A stretch of 64,000 nt of DNA, taken from Ottowia flava (GTDB lineage: Bacteria > Pseudomonadota > Gammaproteobacteria > Burkholderiales > Burkholderiaceae_C). The translations under genes were made by a program, and so were the position numbers. The notes under the pieces are model-generated. The model had not been told where the DNA came from and made no database searches. It worked only from the letters and a program-made list of their open reading frames with translations. The stretch spans positions 186,001 through 250,000 of the forward strand of contig NZ_VRUA01000004.1 in NCBI RefSeq assembly GCF_008017535.1. The letters run 5' to 3'. Shown here in pieces: positions 46,994 to 63,790 of the stretch (the first letter of the stretch is position 1; the number at the start of each line of letters is the position of its first letter).

Positions 46994-48211
46994 ATGTCTA
47001 CCTACCTGCCCTTGCCCCAACCCTCATGGAAATCGGCGCGCCACCTGTCCGTGGTGCTGGCCACCTCGTTTGCGCTGGTACTCACGGCCTGCGGCGGCGG
47101 AGACGACGATGAGGGCAGCGGCGGTGGCCAGCCGGGCAGTGGCGCACCCGGCGCACTGGTCAGCGCCGAGCGTGTGAACGAAATCCCCGCTGCCGACATC
47201 ACCGCGGCACTCAGCGACCCGGAGAGCAAGGTCCAAGGCGGGGTCACCCCGCTGTACGCCGTCACGTCGTACCGACTGACCTACCGCACCACGGACAAGG
47301 ACGGCGTGCCGACCACGGCGTCCGGCCTGGTCAGCGTGCCGGTCAAGGCGGCTGGCGCACGCAGTCCGGTTGTGAGCTACCAGCACGCCACCACCTTCCA
47401 CGAGAACCAGGCGCCCAGCAACAAGGTCGAGGCGGTTGAGCCGCCGCTGGTGCTGGCCTCCCTCGGCTACATCGTGGTCTCGCCCGACTACGTGGGCTTT
47501 GGCGCAGCAAAGGGCCAGATTCACCCTTACCTCACGTCTGCACCCACGGCCAACGCCGTGGTCGACATGCTGACCGCCAGCGACAGTTGGCGCGGCCAGG
47601 CGGGTGTGGCCGACAACGGCCAGTTGTATCTGGCCGGCTACTCCGAAGGCGGCTACGCCACCATGGCGGCGCACCGCGCGATCCACCTGGCCAACGGCGG
47701 GCTGAAACAGCGCCTGCAGTCCGCCGTGCCGGGCGCAGGACCGTACGACGTGCTTGAGACACTGGACGAACAACTGGACCGCGTCGGTGACTTGTTTCCA
47801 CCGCTCGGCGCCATTCTGGATCCCGGCAACCTGTCCAAGTTGCCCGACAGCGTGCGCAGGGAAGTGCGCGACCTGCTGCTCAAGCAAATGGTGCCGGAGG
47901 ACGGCGACGTTGCCTATGAATCGCTGTTCCTGGACCGTTACATGGCGGACGAACGAGAACTGGTAGCCCGCGACCACAGCGTTCACCTGGGCTGGGCACC
48001 CAGCGTGCCGGTCTACCTGTTCCATGGCCGACTGGACCTGACGGTGCCCTACTCGGTCTCGGAATCTGCCCAGCGTGCCCTGCGCGATGCGGGCGCCACC
48101 GACGTCAGCCTGACCGACTGCACGACACCCAAGCTGGGCCACCTGGATTGCGTGCCCGAATACTTCCGCTTTGCCGTGGAGCGCTTGGGCCGCACTGCGA
48201 AAGATCTCTGA
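46994..48211 (+). CDS. Lipoprotein alpha/beta hydrolase (secretory-lipase-like)
   Basis: A 405-residue hydrolase. The N-terminal signal ends in the lipobox VLTAC (C33), followed by a flexible Gly/Asp-rich linker. The nucleophile elbow is 'YLAGYSEGGYATMAAHRAI' (G-Y-S-E-G), the acid is in 'YLFHGRLDLTVPYS', and the histidine is in 'KLGHLDCVPEYF'. 'GYIVVSPDYVGFGAAKGQIHPY' before it is typical of the secretory lipase (LIP) group. It probably splits esters at the cell surface. The start at 46994 is preferred from a longer open frame because it gives a proper lipoprotein signal. A bidirectional terminator follows. Confidence 0.88.
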   Translation: MSTYLPLPQPSWKSARHLSVVLATSFALVLTACGGGDDDEGSGGGQPGSGAPGALVSAERVNEIPAADITAALSDPESKVQGGVTPLYAVTSYRLTYRTTDKDGVPTTASGLVSVPVKAAGARSPVVSYQHATTFHENQAPSNKVEAVEPPLVLASLGYIVVSPDYVGFGAAKGQIHPYLTSAPTANAVVDMLTASDSWRGQAGVADNGQLYLAGYSEGGYATMAAHRAIHLANGGLKQRLQSAVPGAGPYDVLETLDEQLDRVGDLFPPLGAILDPGNLSKLPDSVRREVRDLLLKQMVPEDGDVAYESLFLDRYMADERELVARDHSVHLGWAPSVPVYLFHGRLDLTVPYSVSESAQRALRDAGATDVSLTDCTTPKLGHLDCVPEYFRFAVERLGRTAKDL

Positions 48212-48229
48212 TCAGCCACGCGCAATGAA

Positions 48230-48260
48230 AAAAGCCCCTGACCAATGGTCAGGGGCTTTT
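48230..48260. terminator. Bidirectional terminator
   Basis: A perfect 14-bp stem AAAAGCCCCTGACC/GGTCAGGGGCTTTT with a 3-base loop, flanked by A-run and T-run. It serves the lipase gene on the plus strand and tRNA-Phe on the minus strand. Confidence 0.93.
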
Positions 48261-48264
48261 TATT

Positions 48265-48340
48265 TGGTGGCCTGGGGCGGAATCGAACCACCGACACGCG
48301 GATTTTCAATCCGCTGCTCTACCAACTGAGCTACCGGGCC
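48265..48340 (-). tRNA. tRNA-Phe (GAA)
   Basis: A 76-nucleotide cloverleaf with encoded CCA. The anticodon stem GCGGA/TCCGC encloses the loop TTGAAAA with anticodon GAA. The D-arm GCTCAGTTGGTAGAGC and the T-arm with TTCGATT are normal. The acceptor strands GGCCCGG and CCAGGCC leave a C5-A68 mismatch. It lies 35 bases downstream of the NtrX-like gene and upstream of a strong terminator; a TAGAAT -10-like sequence (48353-48358 on the minus strand) precedes it. Confidence 0.97.
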
Positions 48341-48375
48341 GTGAAGCTCTCTATTCTAGCACTGAATTTCAAGCA

Positions 48376-49092
48376 CTAGGCTGCTGCACTGCCGCGACGC
48401 CCCCGCGACAGATCGACGCCGAGCTGTTTCAACTTGCGATAGAGGTGGGTACGCTCCAGACCGGTCTTCTCTGCGACCCGCGTCATGGAGCCTCCCTCCT
48501 TCGCCAAATGGAACTCGAAATAGGCTTTCTCGAAGGCGTCGCGCGCGTCACGCAACGGCTTGTCCAGCTCAAACGTGCGCTGGCCCTGTGGGCCCAGATC
48601 AATCACCGCTGGAAGCGATTGGCCGCCCGTCATCGCGGCCTCGACCGTCAGTTCTCCGCCTGCGCCTTGCGCGATGCCAACTGGAGATTCAGACGGCTCG
48701 GCACTGACCGCGCTGCGCGCTGCCGCCACTTCGCGGCTGAGGGCCAGATCGACCGCCTTCAGCAGTTTCTGCAGCGTGATCGGCTTTTCCAGAAATGACA
48801 TCGCGCCAATGCGCGTGGCTTCGACAGCCGTGTCGATGGTTGCGTGACCGCTCATCATGATCACCGGCATGGACAACATGCCCGTCCCGCGCCATTCCTT
48901 GAGCAGCGTGACACCGTCGGTGTCCGGCATCCAGATATCGAGGAGCACCAGATCCGGCTGGCCGCGCTGACGAGCAGCTCGGGCCTGGGCCGCGTTCTCG
49001 GCCAACTCGACCGTGTGCCCCTCGTCGTTGAGGATGTCAGACAGCAAATCTCGGATACCGAGTTCGTCGTCAACGACGAGGATATTGGCCAT
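48376..49092 (-). CDS. NtrX-like response regulator lacking the AAA+ domain
   Basis: A 238-residue protein. The receiver (1-120) has 'ILVVDDELGIRDLL', phosphoacceptor D52 in 'LVLLDIWMPDTDG', 'MMSGHATIDTAVEA' and the lysine in 'FLEKPITLQKLL', all NtrX-like. A ~65-residue linker follows. The C terminus is a Fis-type helix-turn-helix: 'MTRVAEKTGLERTHLYRKLK'. The central sigma-54-activating ATPase of classical NtrX is absent, so it cannot drive RpoN promoters itself. It is 44 bases after the NtrY-like kinase, its likely partner. Confidence 0.93.
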   Translation of the reverse strand: MANILVVDDELGIRDLLSDILNDEGHTVELAENAAQARAARQRGQPDLVLLDIWMPDTDGVTLLKEWRGTGMLSMPVIMMSGHATIDTAVEATRIGAMSFLEKPITLQKLLKAVDLALSREVAAARSAVSAEPSESPVGIAQGAGGELTVEAAMTGGQSLPAVIDLGPQGQRTFELDKPLRDARDAFEKAYFEFHLAKEGGSMTRVAEKTGLERTHLYRKLKQLGVDLSRGRRGSAAA

Positions 49093-49136
49093 GTTGGAGA
49101 CAGCTTCCCTTCAAAGCAATACAGATTGCCCGATAT

Positions 49137-51425
49137 TCATACGGGCGCCGGCTCGAATGATAACGACACTTGCGCACCGATCACGCGACCGTCTTGGAGA
49201 CGATTTGAAACATCAATTCGGGCGCCATGCTCTTCCGCTATCTTTTTGACAACCGCCAGTCCCAAGCCTGTCCCCTTGGATTTGGTGGTGACGTAGGGCT
49301 CGAATACGCGTTTGAGAATGGCATCAGAAAATCCATGACCCGCATCAACCACGCTCATGCGAACTCTGCGTGAAGTCTCGCTCCATTGCGTGCGGATCAG
49401 AACCCCATGGTCCCTTGCTCCGTCGCGGTCTATGCCCTCAGTCGCATCGAGTGCGTTCTGCACCAGGTTGTGAATGACCTGCCGCAATTGTTGGGCATCA
49501 CCAAGAATGCGAGGGCAAGCCTCCGGTTCGAACCTCAACACGCCTGTGCTGGCCGGATTTCCATCGGCGTTGATCTCGTAGAGATGCAGCACTTCCTGAA
49601 TCAGTTCATTCAGGTCTATCGGCTTCAGATCGGCCGAGGGCAGGCGGGCGTAATCTCGGAACTCATTGACCAGGCGCTGCATGGCATCCACCTGATCGAC
49701 AATCGTCCGCACCGCCTTGGTCAACACTGCCCTGTCGGCGGCATCGTCGAGTTTGTCAGCCAAACGCCTTTCAAGGCGTTCTGCCGACAATTGGATTGGG
49801 GTCAGCGGGTTCTTGATTTCGTGCGCCAGGCGTCGCGCAACCTCTCCCCATGCTTGAGAACGCTGGGCGGAGACGATTTCGGTGATGTCGTCAAACACCA
49901 GCAGACGCAACCCATCGGGCAATCCTGCACCTCGCGCAACCAACGAGATCGCCTCGGTGGCCACACCACCACCTCCGTGCCCGTACAGCTCGAACGACTG
50001 CTGCCAATGGTCAAGACCATGCTCCTGTCGTTCGCCTTCGAATGAGGCGAACTGGGATTGGACCTCTGCGGCAAATCCCTCCAATCCGGGCAGTGCTCCC
50101 AGCTCACGCCCAGTGTATGCAGCCAGGGGCATGCGCAGCACACGGGTCGCGCCAGGGTTGGAGGATTGAATGGTGCCCGCCGCATCCAGCACGATCACAC
50201 CGGCTGTCAGGTTGTCCAGAATGGTTTGCAGATTGGATCGTGCGGCCACCGCTTCGCGCATGCTCGTGTCTGCGGTGGCGCGCGCGTCCGCCAGCTGCTG
50301 CGTCATATCGGCAAAAGACCGAGTGAGACCGACCAACTCATCTCGTCCTTTCAACACCACCTTGGGAGTCAGGTCACCAGCAGCGACCTGGCGCACGCCA
50401 TCAGCGAGCATCAGCAGCGGTGTTGCCAACTGCTTGCCCAACATCACAGCCAGCAACACTGCCCCGAATACGGCGAGAAAAAGTGTAAGTGTCAGTGTTC
50501 CGATGTACATGCGCCGCAAGCCATCTCGGCCGAGCGCTCGTTCCTGGTACTCACGGTTGGCCTCCTGTACGGCAAGCGCATCGGCAACCAATGCCGACGG
50601 CAAAGGCTGCACCGCCTGCAGCAGGCGCTGTTCGCCCACCAAGCCAACCGAACGCGAATTCACAAGCACCACGGCCCGGATCCGCGCCTGCCCTGAAGTG
50701 AGCGACTGGACGTTGCCAGCATCATCCAGGCCCTCAATCAAGGTTGAAACACCGTGTGTGCGCAAGTTGCGCAACAACTGGGCTGAGGGTCGCTCGGGCG
50801 TCAGCTCGAAGCGGGACTGGCCGGCGCTGGCGATCAGGCGGCCTGAACCACTCCAGAGATTGGCGTCTGTGGCGCCCAACTGCGTTCGTATCTGATCAAG
50901 CGGCAATGCAGCCAGCGCTTCGGGAGTGTCCACCAGCGCTGAGGACGCCGCTTTCAATTGGTTGCCAAAATCACGCGCCTGTGTATCCAGTGACGTCCTG
51001 GCCAGTGTCAGCCCGGAGTCCAACGCGCCTTCTACCTTCACGTCGAACCATGATTCGATCGAGCGTGAGACAAACTGGTACGACACCATGTAAATCAGCA
51101 AGCCGGGCAGCACGCCCACGAGCCCGAATATCGCCGCCAGCTTGATCAGCAAACGGCTACCGAACTTACCTTTGCGAAGGCGCGCGGCAAGCCGGTAGAT
51201 GCCCCAGAGAATGACCAGTGCCAAGCCCACGGCCACCACAACGTTGACGCCGAAAAGTCGCGAGTAGTACTGCTCATACAGCACCCGGTTGTTGGTCGCC
51301 TGCGCCAGGAGAAATACCAGAACCAAGCCAAGGCCAACCAGCACGGCGATCGCGACCCAGAGAGCCCAACGCGAACCCTTTTTTCTGACGGTCGCGGTAT
51401 CGTCCGACAGCACTGGCACTGTCAC
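49137..51425 (-). CDS. NtrY-like membrane sensor histidine kinase
   Basis: A 762-residue kinase. N-terminal membrane segments lie at ~20-110, then a periplasmic sensor part, another membrane segment at ~310-335, HAMP ('KQLATPLLMLADGVRQVAAG'), a PAS-like domain (~400-480), HisKA with the phosphorylated histidine in 'EVARRLAHEIKNPLTPIQLS', and an HATPase with 'QLRQVIHNLVQNALDA' and 'KGTGLGLAVVKKI'. It starts with GTG at 51425, in a GTGA overlap with the DUF4390 stop codon. NtrY/NtrX systems in proteobacteria answer nitrogen, redox or envelope signals. Confidence 0.94.
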   Translation of the reverse strand: MTVPVLSDDTATVRKKGSRWALWVAIAVLVGLGLVLVFLLAQATNNRVLYEQYYSRLFGVNVVVAVGLALVILWGIYRLAARLRKGKFGSRLLIKLAAIFGLVGVLPGLLIYMVSYQFVSRSIESWFDVKVEGALDSGLTLARTSLDTQARDFGNQLKAASSALVDTPEALAALPLDQIRTQLGATDANLWSGSGRLIASAGQSRFELTPERPSAQLLRNLRTHGVSTLIEGLDDAGNVQSLTSGQARIRAVVLVNSRSVGLVGEQRLLQAVQPLPSALVADALAVQEANREYQERALGRDGLRRMYIGTLTLTLFLAVFGAVLLAVMLGKQLATPLLMLADGVRQVAAGDLTPKVVLKGRDELVGLTRSFADMTQQLADARATADTSMREAVAARSNLQTILDNLTAGVIVLDAAGTIQSSNPGATRVLRMPLAAYTGRELGALPGLEGFAAEVQSQFASFEGERQEHGLDHWQQSFELYGHGGGGVATEAISLVARGAGLPDGLRLLVFDDITEIVSAQRSQAWGEVARRLAHEIKNPLTPIQLSAERLERRLADKLDDAADRAVLTKAVRTIVDQVDAMQRLVNEFRDYARLPSADLKPIDLNELIQEVLHLYEINADGNPASTGVLRFEPEACPRILGDAQQLRQVIHNLVQNALDATEGIDRDGARDHGVLIRTQWSETSRRVRMSVVDAGHGFSDAILKRVFEPYVTTKSKGTGLGLAVVKKIAEEHGARIDVSNRLQDGRVIGAQVSLSFEPAPV

Positions 51426-52060
51426 CTCTGGGATTCCTGTGTAAGGTCAACCTGACGTTCCACCGCGACCGTCCATGACGCGTGGTTGCCGGAACCAATC
51501 TGCAAGGCTCTGGGCAATTGGGACGCATCCAGCCGAAACTGGAATCGCAGGCTCTGTCGCCCGCCCGCGTCGACCTCTTCCGCCGAGGCGATCTTCCATC
51601 TCGAAATTCGGCCAACGGACGACATGACCTCGCTGAGCGAGTCGTAGTGCTGCGTCAGACTCACGCCCAGTCCAGCGTTGGTCAGCGGTTCGCTCGACGT
51701 ATTCAGACGCCAGCGCCGGGTCAGCGGCATATAGGCGACGCGCATGTACCGCTGCGCCTGTCCAACGCGCTGGTCCGCCCAGTACCAGCGCTCGCGCAGC
51801 ACAGTTGCGTCAGCGACAAAATGGATGGGGATACCCTTGTCCAGAGCTTCCTCAACCGCGCCAGGCAGCCTGATATTGACTTTTGCACTCAGCAGCAGGC
51901 CTTCTTCCGTACGCTCTACCCGCAGTGTCTCCAAATCGGCGTTCTGGGCGCGCAGACCTTGCGACCATAGTAGACCGGCGCAGACGAGCACCTGCGCCAG
52001 CCACTCAAGCCGCGCGCTTTTCCAGAAGTGCATAGAAAAAACCATCGTCACAGGCTGCAT
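51422..52060 (-). CDS. DUF4390 protein
   Basis: About 212 residues. A signal-anchor segment ('WLAQVLVCAGLLWSQGLRAQ') is followed by a beta-rich periplasmic domain: 'VNIRLPGAVEEALDKGIPIHF' (cited in short), 'RERWYWADQRVG', 'YMPLTRRWRLN'. It is always found between rsmB and the NtrY-like kinase in Burkholderiales, so it may modulate the kinase. The start is uncertain: ATG 52060 has the best leader (AGGCGAGA), but 52045 and 52033 are possible. All overlap the end of rsmB. Confidence 0.85.
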   Translation of the reverse strand: MQPVTMVFSMHFWKSARLEWLAQVLVCAGLLWSQGLRAQNADLETLRVERTEEGLLLSAKVNIRLPGAVEEALDKGIPIHFVADATVLRERWYWADQRVGQAQRYMRVAYMPLTRRWRLNTSSEPLTNAGLGVSLTQHYDSLSEVMSSVGRISRWKIASAEEVDAGGRQSLRFQFRLDASQLPRALQIGSGNHASWTVAVERQVDLTQESQR

Positions 52061-53357
52061 TCTCGCCTGACGAAAGTCCGGCTCCAGCACCAGACGGGAT
52101 CAAGTGTCCTGGGGAAGGCAACCAGCCCGCATCCATGTGGCGCGAGAGAAACGCTTGAATCCGGTCGATACCCTCTTCGTGAAATACCGAACACGTGGCA
52201 TAGAGCAGTCGACCGCCTACCGCCAGTACCGGCCACATCGCTGCCAGCAAGCGATCCTGCTGGTTTGCCAACTGGTGGATATCCGTGGCCCTGCGCAACC
52301 ACCGAATGTCGGGGTGACGACGGACGATCCCGGAGGCGCTGCACGGAGCATCCAGCATGATCCGGTCGAACGGAATGCCGTCCCACCAGTCGGATACCAG
52401 TCCCGCATCTGCAACCCTGATATCGGCCTGCAGGCCCAGGCGGCTCAGCGTCGACCCGATCCGTTCAGCGCGACGAGCGTCCACTTCCAGCGCGGTTACC
52501 TGTGCAGAAGGGCTCAATTCAAGGATATGGGCGGTTTTCCCGCCCGGCGCGGCACATGCGTCCAGTACGCGAGGCGAATCGACGCTGAGCCCTGACATCA
52601 GCAAGGGCGCCGCCATCTGCGCGGCCGCCGACTGTACGGACAACATGCCCTCTGCAAAACCGGGAATGGCAGCGACCGGCATCGGTCGTGCAAGCGCTAT
52701 CCCATTGCCATCGAGGCGCACTGCCTCAATGCCATGCTGGTCCAGGGTGGTCAACACTGCATCTGTCGAACTGCGCAATGTGTTCACGCGCAACACCATG
52801 GGCGCCGGCTGCTGCGCCTGTTCAAGGATGGCCTGCCAAGCAGCGGGATGGTCTGCCTGGACCCGCTCGATCCACCATTTTGGGTGGTTCCAACGCGCAC
52901 CGAGGTCGTCGCGGACCGCCAGAAAGAGCCGCTCGCGCTCACGCCCCAGGCGGCGCAGGACGGCATTAAGAAGCCCGGCTTGGTGGCGCGTCGCTTTGTC
53001 TTTCTTGGCCGCTTCCACAGCTTGATCCACAAGCGTGTGCGGAGGGTGGCGCACCCCCGGCGCCGGCAACATGAGGGCCAGCGCTGTCAGCAGAAGCGCA
53101 TCAACGGCAGCAGAAGGTCGCCGCGCCACAAGCTGATCCCGCAACGCCGCAGCCGCGCCCAGATGCCGCAGTGTGTGAAACGTCAGCGCCTGGACGCCTG
53201 AGCGCAGTTCACCCGGGACTTGGTCGATGGTGGTGGCAAGCGACCGCCCCGCCTGCACGTCCTGCACGTCCTGCACAAGCTTGGCGGTCCACTGCAGTTG
53301 ACGCCACAGCGCTGGAGAATGTGGTGAAGCTTGGGGCACGTCGGGAGTCTTTTCCAT
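52005..53357 (-). CDS. rsmB: 16S rRNA m5C967 methyltransferase
   Basis: A 450-residue SAM-dependent enzyme. An N-terminal NusB-like RNA-binding domain (~30-170) is followed by the methyltransferase fold: SAM loop 'DACAAPGGKTAHILEL', 'LDAPCSASGIVRRHPDIRW' with the motif IV cysteine and 'LLYATCSVFHEEG' with the catalytic motif VI cysteine. The end 'DGFFYALLEK' is typical. It overlaps the upstream LemA stop codon (ATGA) and runs into DUF4390, so lemA-type gene, rsmB, DUF4390, kinase and regulator appear to be one transcription unit. ATG 53357 is chosen over a 23-codon extension. Confidence 0.95.
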   Translation of the reverse strand: MEKTPDVPQASPHSPALWRQLQWTAKLVQDVQDVQAGRSLATTIDQVPGELRSGVQALTFHTLRHLGAAAALRDQLVARRPSAAVDALLLTALALMLPAPGVRHPPHTLVDQAVEAAKKDKATRHQAGLLNAVLRRLGRERERLFLAVRDDLGARWNHPKWWIERVQADHPAAWQAILEQAQQPAPMVLRVNTLRSSTDAVLTTLDQHGIEAVRLDGNGIALARPMPVAAIPGFAEGMLSVQSAAAQMAAPLLMSGLSVDSPRVLDACAAPGGKTAHILELSPSAQVTALEVDARRAERIGSTLSRLGLQADIRVADAGLVSDWWDGIPFDRIMLDAPCSASGIVRRHPDIRWLRRATDIHQLANQQDRLLAAMWPVLAVGGRLLYATCSVFHEEGIDRIQAFLSRHMDAGWLPSPGHLIPSGAGAGLSSGENAACDDGFFYALLEKRAA

Positions 53358-53941
53358 CAGCGTGCCTCGGTCAGGCGGGACACGGGCCCGGCCGGCAAAA
53401 ATCGGAATGCCTTGGCGATCAGCCAAGCGGGGAAGGTGTGGATCGCCTCGTTGTACTGGGCGACCGCGTCATTGAACGCCGCACGCAGCGGCATGGCTTG
53501 ATGCAACACGCGTAGCCAGCGTTCCTGCAGCCGTTCGGCCGACGGCACGGCCTCTGGTGGGACAGCCTCGGCCAGTGCAGCAGTCCACGCCGCCCGCAAG
53601 GCTTCATGCGCCATGACGAGACTGGCCATGCTGGCGACATCCATGTTCATGCGGCGCGCTTGGGCCAGCGCAGCACCAAACTGATCGCTTGCAGCCTGCA
53701 AGCGCGTCCAGGCAGCGGTCACGATGTCCTGGAGTTCTCCCGGCAATGTCTTTGCGCCACCGCGGAATGCTTCGGGCATGGACGCCTGGACCAGCACAAG
53801 TTGGCGCATCAGTTGCTCATCCAGCGCAGCAAAACTCGCTCGCACCGATGTACGCAGACGCACGAGGCGGTTGTATGCCCCTACAGCCCAGAAAAACACG
53901 ACCGCGACAACAACCGCTACCCATACGCTGGAACTTGACAT
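53357..53941 (-). CDS. LemA-family protein
   Basis: A 194-residue protein with an N-terminal membrane segment ('SVWVAVVVAVVFFWAVGAYN') followed by the LemA coiled-coil pattern: 'RLVRLRTSVRASFAALDEQL', and near the end 'AVAQYNEAIHTFPAWLIAKA' with 'FRFLP'. The N terminus is outside and the helical bundle cytoplasmic in studied members; the function is unclear. It lies just beyond the rpoC terminator, with no evident Shine-Dalgarno. Confidence 0.88.
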   Translation of the reverse strand: MSSSSVWVAVVVAVVFFWAVGAYNRLVRLRTSVRASFAALDEQLMRQLVLVQASMPEAFRGGAKTLPGELQDIVTAAWTRLQAASDQFGAALAQARRMNMDVASMASLVMAHEALRAAWTAALAEAVPPEAVPSAERLQERWLRVLHQAMPLRAAFNDAVAQYNEAIHTFPAWLIAKAFRFLPAGPVSRLTEAR

Positions 53942-53952
53942 GACAAATCAAT

Positions 53953-53993
53953 AAAAAAGCGCCCGTGCCGTCGAGAGTACAACGGCAGGGCGC
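53953..53993 (-). terminator. rpoC terminator
   Basis: On the minus strand the arms GCGCCCTGCCGT and CGGCACGGGCGC (one bulged base) are followed by TTTTTT, 22 bases after the rpoC stop codon. It ends the ribosomal protein-RNA polymerase operon. Confidence 0.9.
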
Positions 53994-54015
53994 TCATGAG
54001 GACGCTGAAAGGCGC

Positions 54016-58248
<4,233 letters not shown>

Positions 58249-58307
58249 ATGACTCTTTCCTTGCTTCAAAAATCATTGCTAGCCGCGCTTGATTGGCGCG
58301 GGTTTGA

Positions 58308-58360
58308 AGATGAAATAACCCTCAAACCCTTACCAGTCCTGCGCAGGCAGCTCACTTTTT
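58308..58360 (-). repeat. Dispersed repeat copy between rpoB and rpoC
   Basis: Minus strand: GTGAGCTGCCTGCGCAGG, then ACTGGTAAGGGTTTGAGG, then GTTATTTCATC, with the CCTGCGCAGG palindrome. A second, weak and shorter match in the opposite orientation is at 58274-58307 (TTGCTAGCCGCGC). Together they occupy most of the rpoB-rpoC spacer. Confidence 0.85.
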
Positions 58361-58378
58361 TGTTTGACGTGCCCCGAC

Positions 58379-62491
<4,113 letters not shown>

Positions 62492-62783
62492 GAAATCTCC
62501 GGGCGGTGAACTGGGTGTCCTGGACATCTGGCGACTAGGCATCAGGGGGCGCACGCAGGCCTGATGAATGCTTGGTGGCTGGCCACTACCAGCCGATGGC
62601 GGACGACCGCGCGTTGCACGCGGTCCGAACCAAGTGGTCCTCTGCAGTCGGGATCAGAAGACACTTGAAAACCACTGTCACACAGGGGTTTTCAGGTGCG
62701 CTCTGAAAGCGCAAAAGGCTGGTTCGTGAGAACCAGCCCGCAAACCGGGAGAGCTATGGCGGTGAAGTTGTGATTTGCGAGAG
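62492..62783 (-). promoter_or_regulatory. rpoB leader with stacked hairpins (likely processing/attenuation region)
   Basis: This is the rpoB-proximal part of the rplL-rpoB gap. It contains three clean inverted repeats: GACCGCG/CGCGGTC (62605-62625), TGAAAACC/GGTTTTCA (62665-62694) and the perfect 9-bp GGCTGGTTC/GAACCAGCC with a 4-base loop (62717-62738). In E. coli the same gap holds an attenuator and an RNase III site; a like role is inferred here. Confidence 0.55.
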
Positions 62784-62816
62784 AAAAGCGCGCCCCAGCG
62801 TAACTGAGGGCGCTTT
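62784..62816 (-). terminator. Attenuator-like hairpin after rplL
   Basis: On the minus strand AAAGCGCCC pairs with GGGCGC..GCTTT across an 11-base loop, ending in TTTTCT, 42 bases after the rplL stop codon. It is a partial terminator position that would lower rpoBC expression relative to rplJL. Confidence 0.65.
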
Positions 62817-62857
62817 GACGCAAATCAAGCCACTTTGTCCGTCCAGCCCTCGCCGAC

Positions 62858-63238
62858 TTACTTGAGCTCGACCTTGGCGCCGGCTTCTTCCAGCTTCTTC
62901 TTGGCGGCTTCGGCGTCGGCCTTGGCGATGCCTTCCTTGACGGGCTTCGGTGCGCCGTCCACCAGGTCCTTGGCTTCTTTCAGGCCCAGGCCAGTGATTT
63001 CGCGCACGGCCTTGATGACCGATACCTTGTTGGCGCCGGCTTCGGTCAGCACCACGTTGAATTCGGTCTTCTCTTCAGCAGCAGCAGCGCCGCCGCCAGC
63101 GCCACCGCCAGCAGCCGGTGCAGCCATGGCTGCAGCGCTCACGCCAAACTTCTCTTCGATGGCTTTCACCAGATCGTTGAGTTCCATGACCGTCATGCTG
63201 TCCAGCGCGGTCAAAAATGCGTCTTTATCGAATGCCAT
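62858..63238 (-). CDS. rplL: 50S ribosomal protein L7/L12
   Basis: A 126-residue stalk protein. The N-terminal dimerisation part starts '[20 protein letters not shown]'. The Ala/Gly-rich hinge is at ~40-58, and the C-terminal factor-binding domain has '[20 protein letters not shown]' and '[20 protein letters not shown]'. It recruits elongation factors to the ribosome. It follows rplJ by 45 bases. Confidence 0.98.
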   Translation of the reverse strand: MAFDKDAFLTALDSMTVMELNDLVKAIEEKFGVSAAAMAAPAAGGGAGGGAAAAEEKTEFNVVLTEAGANKVSVIKAVREITGLGLKEAKDLVDGAPKPVKEGIAKADAEAAKKKLEEAGAKVELK

Positions 63239-63283
63239 TTTGATTTCCTAAAACAGTTTGGTAACGAACGGATGCGTGCCTTA

Positions 63284-63790
63284 TCAGGCAGCCGCCGGTT
63301 CGCCTTCGCCCTTCTTGGCCGCCAGTGCACCCAGCACCACGGCGGTGCGGGAGATCGGCGACATGAGCAAGCCACACAGTTGGGCCAGCAGCACTTCCTT
63401 GCTGGGAATGCTGGCCAGCTCTTTCACGCCGTTCGCATCCAGGGCTTTGCCACCGTAAACGCCACCGCGAATGACCAGCTTGTCGTTGGTTTTCGCGAAA
63501 TCGGCCACCACGCGAGCGGCGGCCACAGCGTCTTCGGAGAAGCCATAGATCAGCGGACCGGTCATCTGGTCGCCAGCCACTTCGAAACTGCTGCCAGCGA
63601 CAGCACGGCGGGCCAGCGTGTTTTTCAACACACTCAGCGCCACGCCATTGCTGCGCGCATCGTTGCGCAGTTTGGTCATGTCAGCGACCGTGATGCCGCG
63701 GTATTCCGCCATCACAAGCGTTTGAGCTTTAGCGGCGAGGTCGGTCACGTCTTTGATGACCGCTTCTTTCTCACTGCGATTCAGACTCAA
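63284..63790 (-). CDS. rplJ: 50S ribosomal protein L10
   Basis: A 168-residue stalk base protein: '[17 protein letters not shown]', '[13 protein letters not shown]' and '[20 protein letters not shown]' are family blocks; the C-terminal helix binds L7/L12 dimers. The family N terminus '[11 protein letters not shown]' corresponds to a TTG start codon at 63790, preceded by GAAGGAG at good spacing. No ATG is available near it. L10 normally represses its own operon by binding the leader. Confidence 0.96.
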   Translation of the reverse strand: MSLNRSEKEAVIKDVTDLAAKAQTLVMAEYRGITVADMTKLRNDARSNGVALSVLKNTLARRAVAGSSFEVAGDQMTGPLIYGFSEDAVAAARVVADFAKTNDKLVIRGGVYGGKALDANGVKELASIPSKEVLLAQLCGLLMSPISRTAVVLGALAAKKGEGEPAAA

